NCBI GenBank assembly: GCA_015680685.1
Contig: MNCI01003715.1
Span: forward strand, 411,790-471,789
Direction of reading: 5' to 3'
Length of the DNA stretch: 60,000 nucleotides
Origin: Gnetum montanum
Lineage: Eukaryota; Streptophyta; Gnetopsida; Gnetales; Gnetaceae
Made by a program: the position numbers and the translations under genes. Of this stretch, positions 1 through 9,879 are shown in pieces. Numbering within the stretch: the stretch's first letter is position 1; each line of letters opens with the position of its first letter. Under the pieces are notes generated by a model. That model did no database searches and had not been told where the DNA came from. It saw only the letters and a list, made by a program, of their open reading frames with translations.

Positions 1-540
1 TAGGCCATGCTGCTGCCCCTATCCCACCATCCATCGTGGATCCCCCTACTATCCCACAACCAACCTCTTTATCCTCGGGTCTAGATCAAGCCTTCCAGCT
101 TATTTAAACCCTTACCAAGAAGGTTAAATGCCTCAAGGCTACTAGTTCCGACACAATACAGGTCATGGATTTCCACCATGAAGATCCTATTAGTCTGGCA
201 ATACCCATCTTGTCGTTACCTCCTGGGATGCCACTTCCCCATTTCACAAAATACAATGGGGAAGGTGACCCTAATGCTCATCTAGTCACCTTTAGGTCAG
301 AATCGTTGTTGCTACAATAATGGCCACATACCATCATCCATGTCTTTACTATGTTGCTAATGAGTAAATCTGTAGATTGGTATCGCGCACTTCCACGCTC
401 TTCCATCTCGACCTTGGAAGAGCTGTTAACTCAGTTCGTGACTCGTTTCAAATACAACCTGAAACCAGAAGTCATGCTGGACCAGCTAATGGGAGTCAAG
501 CAAGATCCACTTGAGCCAGTCCAAAAGTTTATACAGTGAT
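1..540 (+). pseudogene. Tat-lineage gag fragment (outer copy Tat-2)
   Basis: Capsid part of a Ty3/gypsy gag polyprotein, the structural protein of the retrotransposon particle. One frame starting at base 3 reads through the whole stretch with two stops (near 110 and 319). The signature is the retrotransposon gag core: a PHFTKYNGEGDPNAHL stretch near 240-290, then DWYRALP and LLTQFVTRFKYNL near 375-460. The matching protein in Tat-1 (7200-7645) aligns along its length. The frame ends abruptly at 540, where a minus-strand LTR begins, so the C-terminal part with the zinc knuckle is missing. Protease of the same copy resumes at 3261. The start of gag lies left of the window. Confidence 0.85.
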
Positions 541-1504
541 TGATGAGCGGCTAGGTATCCCTATGCCCAACCATACGAATCACGAGTGTTCATGCACGAC
601 TCGGTCGAAATTCGCAGACTCTAAGCACTTAACATACGCCAGACTTCTAACTAGTGAAACCTTGGGTTGGAATGGTCGTTGTCATCCTATTCACTTGTGA
701 AGTTCTATTACGTTGGTTAAGTGAGACTAAGGATAATGAGTTTTATATATTTTTAATTATCTTTTTCAACGACTAATTGAAGTATGGAAGGTAATGAATA
801 AACTATAATCTAATCTCTAATTGTCCTAGTTTGTATTCTAACTACTCCTAGCATAAGTATCCGGTCCCATCTTCCAAGCACATTCTGAGCATTTCCTAAC
901 ACTACTGGATTACTAGACGTTAAGCATTGCTAGGCTTACCAAGTGTTTGGATTACGTTCGAGATGGTCGTACTTATGTCTTTTACGAACTACGAATAAAT
1001 ACTAACGATTGAAATCATGATAATGAAAACATAATTAATCAACAAGTAACTAATAAAGCATAACTCATTAAACTAGTAAAGCAATAAGTAACTAATAAAG
1101 CATCAACGAATAATTAATAAAGCATAAAAATTTTAAACTATTAAATGCATGAAATAACTAAGTCAAAATGCTACAAGGATTGCATGAACAGTTCGTTTTT
1201 ATTGCTGTCATGCCAATGGGCTCAGATACATCAACGCTTGAATAAAGATATGATTATTTTTCATACACCTGCTACGGGCACTTGGAAAATATTCTATCTC
1301 TTGCTGGAGCAAACTACAAGAGCTTTGCTATCACTACTTAAAAAGATGCCTAAATGTAGTGGAAGGCCCTCATATTTATAGGCCGGGAAGGGTGGCTATG
1401 TAAACGGGGCCACGTCGACATAGGGTGGCTACGTCGATGGGCCCGCATCGACACGGTCGGGTATATGTGGCCTAGTCGACGCATTGACTTTTGACATTTC
1501 ATCA
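541..1504 (-). mobile_element. 3' LTR of element D (minus strand, Athila-like)
   Basis: A 964-bp LTR in reverse orientation. On the plus strand it begins TGATGAGCGGCTAGG and ends TTTCATCA, so on its own strand it runs TGATGA...CTCATCA, the terminal pattern shared by elements A, C, E, F and G. A TATA box (TATTTATA on plus) lies at 1373-1380. The inner edge at 1505 touches a polypurine tract, which makes this a 3' LTR with element D's interior to the right. The first 60 bases resemble the reversed LTR ends at 32541, 45746 and 57592. No second LTR is found on the right, so D is truncated. Confidence 0.82.
1373..1380 (-). promoter_or_regulatory. TATA box in LTR of element D
   Basis: TATAAATA on the minus strand. 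The same octamer occurs in the LTRs of A, E, F, Tat-1 and Tat-2. Confidence 0.55.
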
Positions 1505-1550
1505 TACCCCCATGACTGAGCAAAAACTTGTCCTCGAGTTACTTTACAAT
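1505..1550 (-). other. Polypurine tract and conserved 3' end of element D
   Basis: On the minus strand CTCGAGGACAAG is followed by a short spacer, then CATGGGGGTA directly before the LTR start TGATGA. Element A has the same arrangement at 54013-54046 (CTCGAGGACAAG, then TTGTGGGGGTA). This is the plus-strand primer site of an LTR retrotransposon. Confidence 0.75.
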
Positions 1551-1679
1551 TTGGAAGGTATGGATTCTTATTTACAGCACACATAAGTTAAACAAATAAA
1601 TGACACACACATGACACAACTTGAATTTACCAAGTGCCCGAGTTACAGAGGGGGACGAATTACAAAAATGGCGATGTTC

Positions 1680-3240
1680 AGAGAAAAAATTGAACACTGC
1701 ACTAGTCTTAGAGCCTCTGCCATGTAGGTTGATGTACAAAATTGCTGGAGGAGATCACACCGTCCCTAGGGACGGTGGTTCTGATGAACCTTCTCTAGCG
1801 TCTGGCCCTTGCGTTGGTGGCAGCATGGATGTCGGTAGCCCTACGGTAGCTGCAACTTCTAGAGACAGCCGAAAAGGCTCCAAGAGAGCCCTCATTTTCT
1901 CTTCTTTGCTTCTAGGGTCATTAACGGTCTAGGTAGCTTCTGCAATGTGTGCTGGAACTGGAATTTCCCAAGGGCAAGTCAGCGCCGGAATGAGTTCCTT
2001 CAAATTGACAAACCAGGCTGTGAACTATTTGCATTCGATATCGAACGATCAGATTGATGCTTGCAGTTGCTGGTAGTCACTCATTCTTCGGGCTAGGTCC
2101 TCCACAATAGTACGTTGGCCTTCAAAGCTTGTATGGAGGACTTCGAGTTCCACGTTTGCTATTGCCAGCTTCTGTTTTGTTGCCTTGTGCACTTGGAACT
2201 ATCCCTCGTATAGGGAATACAAGGCGACCACTTATTTCTCTAGCTCTGACCGCGGTCTCTCGGCTGTGAGGATAGCCAGGTTTGCATACCGAAGGTTGGC
2301 TAACTCCATGTATTTTGTCATTTCTTCGATTTGCAGATCCTTTAGGTAGATTTATGCTTTGTTGTAGGCATTCAATCCATCAAAGATGGATGGCCATGCA
2401 TTTCCTCCTTCTCGGAGCTGCTGGAGCACTTGGTTCATATGGGCTTTGGCGACTTGAATGTGCTTCTCATTCAGCTCCTTCTGCAATCCTACTTGGTCCC
2501 TGTAATTATTTTTGACTCTTTCAATCCTTAGGGCCTCATTCTTCTAAGCGCCAATTTCGATTGCAGACTTCTATGACAATGCCCGAACCTCCTCCATTGA
2601 CAGATTCCGATTCTCAACAGCCAACCTTCTTATATCTACGTTCACCCTGGCTAGCTCTTCCTACTGTTGGTGGATGAAATCTTTCATGTGCTCGTTCTCT
2701 ACATCAACATTGCGTAGGTGATGAACTTCTACGGTCAGCTACATGTTCTCCTAGCAAACCTCGGCCAAGTCTTTCTCTAAATGATACGCTCAAGCATCTA
2801 CTATGGCCTTATCTAGGATCACCGTCTCCCTTACATCCTCAACAATCTATAGTTTAAGCTGAAGCTATTGAAAGGCTTCATCTCTGGTGATTTCATGGTC
2901 GAGGATGGCCAGATCGGCAAGCTGGGCCCTTAATTGGGCAACCTCCATTGCCAAGCACTGACAAGCAGCTTGAGCAGCTTCTAGTTGCCCCTCCAAAATA
3001 AGGCTCTTGCCCCTTGCCAATAATAGCTTTGACTGGGTTGCAGTGATGTTGTCCAGAAGGTCGAAGACATCCAAAAGCAGTTGCCCAGTTCCTACCAGTC
3101 GGTTCAACATTTCTTCACGTTGGGCTGCATCCATCTTGCTACGTGAAGTTTGGTAAAGGTACTACCGGTGCATTGAGAGCGGTAGCAATGGTATCAGCAA
3201 CCACTTCAACCGTAACTTCTTGTCCCTGGTGTTGCATCAC
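1680..3240 (-). pseudogene. Coiled-coil accessory ORF of element D (broken)
   Basis: An open stretch runs 3134-2865 and the same style of sequence continues, with stops and frame changes, to about 1700. It is rich in Leu, Glu, Gln, Lys and Ala with heptad-like spacing (for example RLVGTGQLLLDVFDLLDN and EAAQAACQCLAMEVAQLRAQ), so a long coiled coil is likely. A splice acceptor-like TTTTTTAG precedes 3240; the exon then reads VMQHQGQEVTVEVV until a frameshift near 3140. The ORF sits just upstream of the 3' LTR and reads in the same direction as the element. I see no gag, RT or integrase motif. Function unknown; an env-position or regulatory accessory protein is possible. Confidence 0.5.
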
Positions 3241-3260
3241 CTAAAAAAGAGTTAAGTGAT

Positions 3261-3843
3261 AACAGTGCCCATGTTCATCACTATCTGGGTCATCCAATAC
3301 AGAATCCGGAGAGTACACGTAGATGACAGGGCCGCTGCCAATGTCATTCCATTCCCCATCATGGACAAACTAGGTTTGCTCAATCAAATCAATCCCACGA
3401 CAATATCATGTTTGAAGTCATTTAACAAGGCACGAGTGCAAGTTAAGGGAATGGTACACATCAACTTTATAGTAGGGGATCAATTCCCCATAAACACAAT
3501 GTTTATTGTCATCAAGGAGATACCAGGCTTCAACCTAATCTTAGGGAGGTCTTGGTTAGCTCAATTAAGGGCAGTCTCATCATCCATTCATCAATAGATC
3601 CACTTGCCCTATGCAGCGGTTAACAACGTGGAAATGGAACAGGGTTCAGAGATTGAAATCCCCAAAGATTAAACCCCTGCCCCAATAGTTGAATAGGCCG
3701 ACATAGTGGCCAACGAAAGCTTAATTTGGGATGAACTACCCTTCCATGGAAAAGATGGTAGCATAGAGGAATGTTCTAATAAGCATCCTCGTCCATATGC
3801 GTCGCCAAACCTACAAACAATCAAGAAGCAGCAGCAGAGCTAG
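3261..3843 (+). pseudogene. Tat-2 aspartic protease, end of gag-PR ORF
   Basis: Retropepsin-type protease that matures the polyprotein. The active-site region is HVDDRAAANVIPFP near 3318-3360, where the usual D-T/S-G is D-D-R; Tat-1 has D-D-G at the same place, so the Tat-2 enzyme is probably dead. The flap and C-terminal strand are visible as GFNLILGRSWLAQL near 3529-3570. The frame continues past a stop at 3595 through WDELPFHGKDGSIEEC to TAG at 3841-3843. Tat-1 protease (8994-9666) aligns from start to stop. Upstream gag is missing, replaced by element D. Confidence 0.8.
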
Positions 3844-3954
3844 TAAATAAACACATTGGTGTGACATGTTATATCTGTCCACATTATTTACTGTTACACT
3901 GTTTATGTTCTTTCTTGTTGCATTATTCTCGTTACGATTTTTTTATATGCACCT

Positions 3955-4115
3955 TGGCCTGAAATGGCCTTAAACTAGTTACAGCCTGCTATGGCCTAAA
4001 ATTGGCAATTCTGTTTATTTTTTTACACGTATGATGGCCCGACCCAAAATGGCCTTAAACTATTAATGGCTCGTAGTGGCCTAAAACGTGTAACCTTTCT
4101 GACGATACACTTCCC
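3955..4115 (+). repeat. Short repeats with core GGCCTTAAACTAG (Tat-2)
   Basis: Four irregular copies of an ATGGCCTTAAACTA-like core alternate with GGCCTAAAA. The same core occurs in Tat-1 at 9690-10040 and 11300, and in both copies after pol. It lies between the protease stop and the 3' end of the antisense gene. No coding signal. Confidence 0.6.
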
Positions 4116-4222
4116 TTCATAAAATCAAAACTAAGAATTTTATAGTACAATCACATTAATCAAAAAAATGTTATCTTTTATACCCTTTCATTACAACAAA
4201 ATGTCTGGCCAATATTTCCACG

Positions 4223-4429
4223 CTACACATCCCCTTTGTTACCACCTCCATTTACGTCATTTAACTCCACCTCCGCCTCATGAGGATCTTCCTCATAAGG
4301 ATCTTCTTTGCACGGTGTCTCTTCGTGGGGGCAATCCTCTCTGTGGGGTTCCTCTTCATGGGGATCCTCTTCGTGAGGGCCATCATCTCCCTGGTGCTCC
4401 TCTTCATGAGGACCCTCTTCATGTCGATC
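4223..4429 (-). other. Last exon of antisense gene (acidic His-Glu repeats)
   Basis: Exactly 69 codons including stop, without an internal stop. The acceptor reads AATCGTAG before GATCGACATGAAG. The product is a run of DPHEE, EPHEE and GPHEE-like units, strongly acidic. Opposite-frame ORFs here (MRIFLIRIFF..., MSNRRIDMK...) are shadows. A-rich sequence with TGTAATG and TATAAAA follows as a likely 3' UTR. Confidence 0.68.
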
Positions 4430-4507
4430 CTACGATTTGACATGAAACAAAGGTTAGCGTCACCATTAAATCACACATAAGAATAATACAACTATAACAT
4501 AGCTCAC

Positions 4508-5328
4508 CTGTGAGGGTCCTATGTTGGCCATGAAAGGAATTTGTTCCAGGTCGACTAACAGGCGTTGCATGATCTTTTCCTCAGTGAGCTCAGCCCAAAC
4601 ACCATCTTCTAGATCAATTCCAGCCTTTACCTTTCCTTTTTTGACAGGAGTCCATCGGGGCGGCTCAGGAAAGATGGAAGGGACAATAGTCTCCCCGGTA
4701 GGGAGGGTTATCTCTCTCTCAAGGGAGGCACTCACTGTCACTTGCTCCTAAAACTTTTCATATGTTCCAAAAACACCAATGACATCAAGGAATAGTCGGA
4801 GAGATCGCGCTTCAATCACAGAATCCCTGTAATGTTGGCGGTAGGTAGCACATTCTCACTTATACATGTGCTTATGGTCTTTCTGTGCCTGCCCCCATTC
4901 TTGGACCCTTGCGCTAAAATCCTTCCAGTCTTGGTTCTTCTGGGCTAGGAGATCCATTTGCATTCGTTGCTCGATGAGCTCATGAATGGCTTGGACGTTG
5001 TTCTTGACGACCATCGAATAATGGGCGTAGTCAATCACAATCGTTCACCAATTCTCGTCATTGGTGTCTCGAGCTTGCAAAAATTCATTCCTGGACTCAA
5101 GGTCCTCAACCCTAGCAGTCAGGCCCATTTTCTCTTTTTCTTCTTTCTGCAACCTCTTCCAAAGATCTTCGTTGACGTTCTGACACTCCCATAGAAAATA
5201 GGCCAACTACAACACAAATTTATGCATCTCATCGTAAAGGTCGCATGACACTTCGATCACCTCTGGTGAGGGTTTAGGGGTAGTGTCTATGTCAACAGGC
5301 TCTTTGGGATCCCATTTGAGATGAGATT
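4508..5328 (-). other. Long coiled-coil exon of antisense gene
   Basis: 821 bases in one frame, entered after TTACAG with two bases completing a Glu codon, and left at CACAG/GTGAGC in phase 0. It begins SHLKWDPKEPVDIDTTP. It includes a Lys/Glu/Leu-rich helical stretch (LWKRLQKEEKEKMGLTARVE) and a Pro-rich segment (IFPEPPRWTPVKKGKVKAG). Four in-frame stops: TAG near 5215, TGA near 5047, TGA near 4856, TAG near 4755. Confidence 0.68.
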
Positions 5329-6011
5329 CTGTAACATGAAAAATAATAGTTAAACACAACAAAATAACGTAATGTCACAATTTCAACGATTCCTATGTAA
5401 CAACAGTGACATACCAATCTCAGGATCGATTCACTCTAAGCGATTGATCATATCATTCACAATGGCCTCCATAAAGGTGAATTTGTCAGGAGCCTCACCC
5501 CAATGTTGAGTAGGGGTTGCTGACAAAGGTACGCCACTGTTATCAGAAGTGCCTACTATGCAAACAAAATGAGTTAAACATAACACAGTAGACAAAAGTA
5601 ATTAAGACGTTACAACAACACAAAGCTCTAATTCAACAGACCCTCAGGGGTAATAGCAGGAGGATTGGCCTTTTTAGGAAACTCACAAACGATGAACCGC
5701 TCCTCCTTTTCTGGCTCATCCAAAAGGACCTCAGCGTCCTCTACGCCTATCTCCCCTTCGAGCACAGGACCCTATGTGCTGCCTACATTGTTAACAGGGG
5801 CCTCCTTTTTCAAAACTGGGGTTCCTTCCCCACACCGCAAGACAATGACCCCTATTTCAGGGGTCAGTTCCTCTACATCTTTTCCTTTTCATGTCAAAAC
5901 ACATCACAATTAACAAAAAACTTTACTTACTGTTCACAAGTGCTACGTGATGCAACAACATCCATACATAGCGTAATATACATAAACTAATCATGCATTC
6001 TTCTACTTACC

Positions 6012-6181
6012 AGTCAGAGGATGTGTCCATTGGATGTGTGCTAGCGAGAGTTGGACAGTTGTGCTCTTTGTCACGCTGTGGTTTGATCGGTTTGGTCACG
6101 CTGTGTTTGTGTCACGCCGGTCACAATGCAACTACTTGCAATCCAACTCCATTCATCTAGCCTAGTCTGCTCACGTTCATC
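6012..6181. other. Left junction of Tat-1, 5' LTR not found
   Basis: About 170 bases between the last recognisable antisense exon edge of Tat-2 and the gag start of Tat-1. The expected 1.8-kb 5' LTR is absent. Bases 6031-6055 match Tat-1 LTR 17375-17399 in inverted orientation at 24 of 25 positions. TCACGCTG-like words recur three times. The exact breakpoint cannot be placed by eye. Confidence 0.5.
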
Positions 6182-8920
6182 ATGGAATCCTTCCAAATCA
6201 ACCTAGTAACACTACCAATCATTGACCTTGGGGCCAAAAATTTGAACCCAGTGACTGCTACAAAATCCATAACCATTATCGAACACATAAATCCTCAAGG
6301 CCCTACACACCAGTCGCTTAGACTACAGGGCAAAAGTCCTACTTATGCGACTCTTACACCCAGATAGTATAACTTCATATGTGTTAAAATCCAAACCAAC
6401 TTACCTATAGACCGTATAGAAAGGGAAGCAAAGTGAGAATATGAATTTATCCACGAAGGAGGACATGAGTTCATCCCTTCAGCATTTGACATAATCCCAC
6501 TATCTGAAAACCATCATAAACTCATATCCCAGCTTCTTATGGCTAGAAGTCAAGCCTTACAACTACCGCCAATAGAGCCTCAAGATGAGGAAGATGATTT
6601 TGCAGCCCAATCTGAACATGGAGATTCCTACCATATTGTCAATCCCCATGCCTACACAAACCCATTGTTCCACCCTTTCCTAGAAGAAACTATGCTTCCT
6701 CCTTCATCCGCAAACACTCAAGCACTAGTTTCCCGATAAGAGGTATCTACTTCCATTCCTATCTTCTCCGTACCTAATAATTTTCATTTTGATGCATCTA
6801 CTTCCATCATTCCTCCACAAGCATAGTCCCAACAACTTCCCCCCCCAAACCAACGCAGAGTCAATCTTTTGACCTCAAGTAATTGGAATGCCATCGGTCA
6901 TACCAGCTTCCACATCCACCCATTACATACCTCAGGTGCATATCCACGAAGCACCATTAATTACTGTAACCGAACACGTTTAGCGTATTACCTCACAACT
7001 TGTGGCTAGGTAGTGGGTTCCATCGGTAGTCTCAGTTTTGAATACCATCCCACCACAAAAAACATTAGCCCAACTACCTCTCTTTCCACAAACAATGTAA
7101 CAATTAAATCATTATCATCCACAATCCACCCAATCCACTGGTTTTCCTTTCACTCAATCCACTAGTTTGCCTACTGCCCAAGAATGGATAGACACATAAA
7201 AAATGATGCACTCTTTGGAAGAGGAATTAAAATGCCTTAAAACATTGAACAATGAGGAAGTCAAAGTACTAGATTTCCATCAAGATGACCCAATTGACCC
7301 CTCAGTTCCACCCTTAACCTTTCCAAAGGGAGTCTCGTTACCTCAGTTGACCAAGTAAAATGGAGAGGGAGACCCAAATGCCCACCTAGTGACATTCTGA
7401 ACTGAAAGTCTTTTGCTTTAGGCATGGCCGCATGTAATTTTGCGTGTGTTTGCTATGTCCTTAACAAAAAGAGCCTTAGACTGGTACCAAGCCTTACCCT
7501 GTAGCTCTATATCTTCTTTGGAAGATTTGTTACACCAGTTTGTCACTCATTTCAAATACAATCTGAAACTTGAAGCCACATTAGATGGCTTGATTCAAAT
7601 TAAACAAGTGCCTTTAGAGCTAGCACAAAAATTTATCCAAAGATGAAGTGCAGCTTTGAATGAACTTCATGAGCCTATTCCTGAAACGTATTTTCTTAAC
7701 ATCCTTAAGGTAGCTACAAATGACTTCATTAAATCAAAGCTCTATTATCTAAAACCTCGTACTTTGAGTCAGGCATTTGTACAAATTAAAGGCATAGAAG
7801 AGGCTGCACAAACAAGTAATGACCTATCCTATTCAACCTTTAGGAGCTAACACATGAGGAAAGATAAATCCAAAACANNNNNNNNNNNNNNNNNNNNNNN
7901 NNNNNNNNNNNNNNNNNNNNNNNNNNNNNNNNNNNNNNNNNNNNNNNNNNNNNNNNNNNNNNNNNNAACCTCCCATTCCAAAAGGTTTTAGGTTGGATAG
8001 GTTTTGTGAATATCACCAACGATGTGGTCATGGGACTGATTACTGCTTTACATTGAAACAGGACATACAACGCATGATTGATAGGGGTGAAGTCGTGTTC
8101 GACGAGGCAAACCCAGTAAGACCCCAAAACTAATCCATGGGGGTCTACAAGAATCCTCTCAATACTAATACCAATGATGCACCATATGTGATTAATACTA
8201 TCCATGTGGAAGATAGACAAGATGTTCCTCGAAAACATTTTGTGATTCGTGGGCCTTCAGAAAACACACCTACCCCAGCATATCCTCAAATCCCTTTCAC
8301 CATGCACACATCCCTCACATCATCAAAACCATTCATCATCCATGTACCTCCTTCTGTTGTAGCCATAACCACACTATCTAAAAACCGACCCATTCCCTTT
8401 GTAATTCAGGGGCAAAAACGCCCTGATACACAACCCACCTCCTTTCCCCCGTGACATTTGAGAGAATGTCTTGCCGATAGACTAACAAGAGAACGTTTGG
8501 AAAGGAAAAACCATCAATACAAACTAGGACCATAAAAACCAACACCGCTAAATGTTGTTCCTATGGGTTTGCCCACTAATGAACCTAGGACAAGTCATTA
8601 AAACGAGGATAATGTCACGAGTCATGTTGCAAACCCAACATCATTAGTCAAAACCCCTCCACGGGAAATACCAATGCTGGGTCAAATGGACCAAATCTCT
8701 ACAGACAAGGGTACCCCAAATGGTAAAGACCTAGCAAATGTGTTGATGCAAGTCACACAAGCTTTGAAGCAAAAAAATACTTCTTTAAGCCTATATGATC
8801 TAGTAATGACTTTGCCAGTACATCGAGAAGCTCTCATACGTATGTTAACTTCAGTCCCTGTTAGTGAGGACCTTCCTACAGATGGACCATCCATTCATGC
8901 GATATTGTCTGCACAAGCTT
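6182..8920 (+). pseudogene. Tat-1 gag
   Basis: Gag polyprotein of the inner Tat copy. The first ATG gives MESFQINLVTLPIIDLGAK; no upstream in-frame candidate is better. Stops break it near 6367, 6434, 6739 and later. The capsid core is at 7320-7850 (DPNAHLVTF, RALDWYQALPC, LHQFVTHFKYNLKLE, and LRPRTLSQAFVQIKG-like helices). After the gap at 7878-7966 comes a nucleocapsid-type motif, FCEYHQRCGHGTDYCF, near 7996-8045, a zinc-knuckle variant common in plant Ty3/gypsy gag. The N-terminal 300 codons are Pro/Gln-rich and poorly conserved. Protease follows in the same broad ORF. Confidence 0.82.
7878..7966. other. Assembly gap (89 N)
   Basis: Run of N between the gag capsid core and the zinc-knuckle region of Tat-1. 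True length unknown. Confidence 0.99.
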
Positions 8921-8993
8921 AGGAATCAAAAACTACATCCCTAGAGTATCATGCTAAGAACATTAAGCTAGATAAGAAAATAGGGGAAGTCAC

Positions 8994-9666
8994 CACAACC
9001 CCTATGTTCATAATGATACAAGCTAATCATTTCAAGATACGTAGGGTGCATGTCGATGACGGTGTAGCAACCAATGTAATACCTTTTTCCATCATCGAAA
9101 AACTAGGACTTATCGAACAAGTACAACCCACGACAACCTCTTTCCTAAAATCCTTTAGTGGTTCCCGTGTTGGAGTAAGAGGTATGGTTGCCTTAGATTT
9201 CATAGCCAGGGATCAATAACCCACATCAGCTGAATTCATAGTAGTTGATGAAATGCCAGGATTTAATCTGATCCTAGGATGTCCCTGGTTGGCTCAACTT
9301 AAAGCTGTGTCTTCCCCAATCCATCAAGAGATCCACCTACCTTATGAGGGTGGTGAGATCATCATATATGGAGATGCAATAGTGCCACTTGCTTCCTCAA
9401 ACCCTAGAGTGAATCAAGAATTAGAAATTGAATTCACTAAGTCTAAGAAAGACACCATGAGCATACTTCAAAACATAACTCCAACATTGACTTCCAATCC
9501 TACCGAAACTGAAAAAACACTAAACAATCCAAACATAGGCGCCATCCCTACTAATGTCTCTTAGTTTGAATTACCCTTTGATATCACTGATGAAGGGGAA
9601 GGTGAATGTAAAATCCTACACACATGCCCAACCCCACATGTTAAACTACAAAGGATAAAAAAGTAA
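8994..9666 (+). pseudogene. Tat-1 aspartic protease and end of gag-PR ORF
   Basis: Retropepsin of the inner Tat copy. The active-site loop is HVDDGVATNVIPFS near 9048-9090 and the second signature GFNLILGCPWLAQL near 9259-9300. An in-frame TAA at 9217-9219 and a TAG at 9562-9564 interrupt it; the frame continues with FELPFDITDEGEGEC to TAA at 9664-9666. Tat-2 (3261-3843) is its homologue. A GGTGAAT donor-like site near 9600 could start the intron that ends at 11447. Confidence 0.8.
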
Positions 9667-9690
9667 CTCAATAAATAGAATTAAAACTAC

Positions 9691-9879
9691 GAAATGTCCA
9701 AAATGACGTTAAACTACGAAATTTCTGAAATGACGTTAAACTATGAAATGTCCGAAATGACGTTAAACTACGAAATGTCCGAAATGATGTTAAACTACGA
9801 AATGTCTAAAATGACGTTAAACTACGAAATGTCTGAAATGACGTTAAACTACGAAACGTCCGTAATAACATTAAACTAG
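9691..9879 (+). repeat. 27-bp minisatellite, seven units, open frame
   Basis: Seven units of GAAATGTCCGAAATGACGTT plus AAACTAC, each 27 bases. Because 27 is divisible by three, the array stays open in one frame and encodes a nine-residue repeat, MSEMTLNYE. It starts 25 bases after the gag-PR stop, so translation is doubtful. The TTAAACTA core links it to the other Tat repeats. Confidence 0.85.

Larger units (their letters stand above)
4223..6011 (-). pseudogene. Antisense accessory gene of Tat-2, 3' half (four clear exons)
   Basis: Multi-exon gene opposite to gag-pol, between protease and RT. Exons read 5884-5642, 5552-5415, 5328-4508 and 4429-4223. The introns (89, 86 and 78 bp) all have GT-AG borders and phases match exactly (1, 1, 0). 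A GTAAGT donor at 6010 marks the end of an upstream exon; a 12-base micro-exon near 5940 is possible. The protein has an acidic start (KDVEELTPEIGVIVLRCG), a 273-codon exon with coiled-coil features (VQAIHELIEQRMQMDLLAQK), and an acidic tail with PHEEDPHEEEPH repeats ending at TAG 4223-4225. Six in-frame stops break it. No known domain recognised in this half. The 5' half is at 18390-20760, displaced by the Tat-1 insertion. Confidence 0.72.

Noticed and set aside
536-3260. GTGAT on both sides of element D (536-540 and 3256-3260) as a target duplication
   Set aside because: D has only one LTR and 1.35 kb of Tat gag is missing across it, so a simple insertion does not fit; a pentamer match is easily chance.
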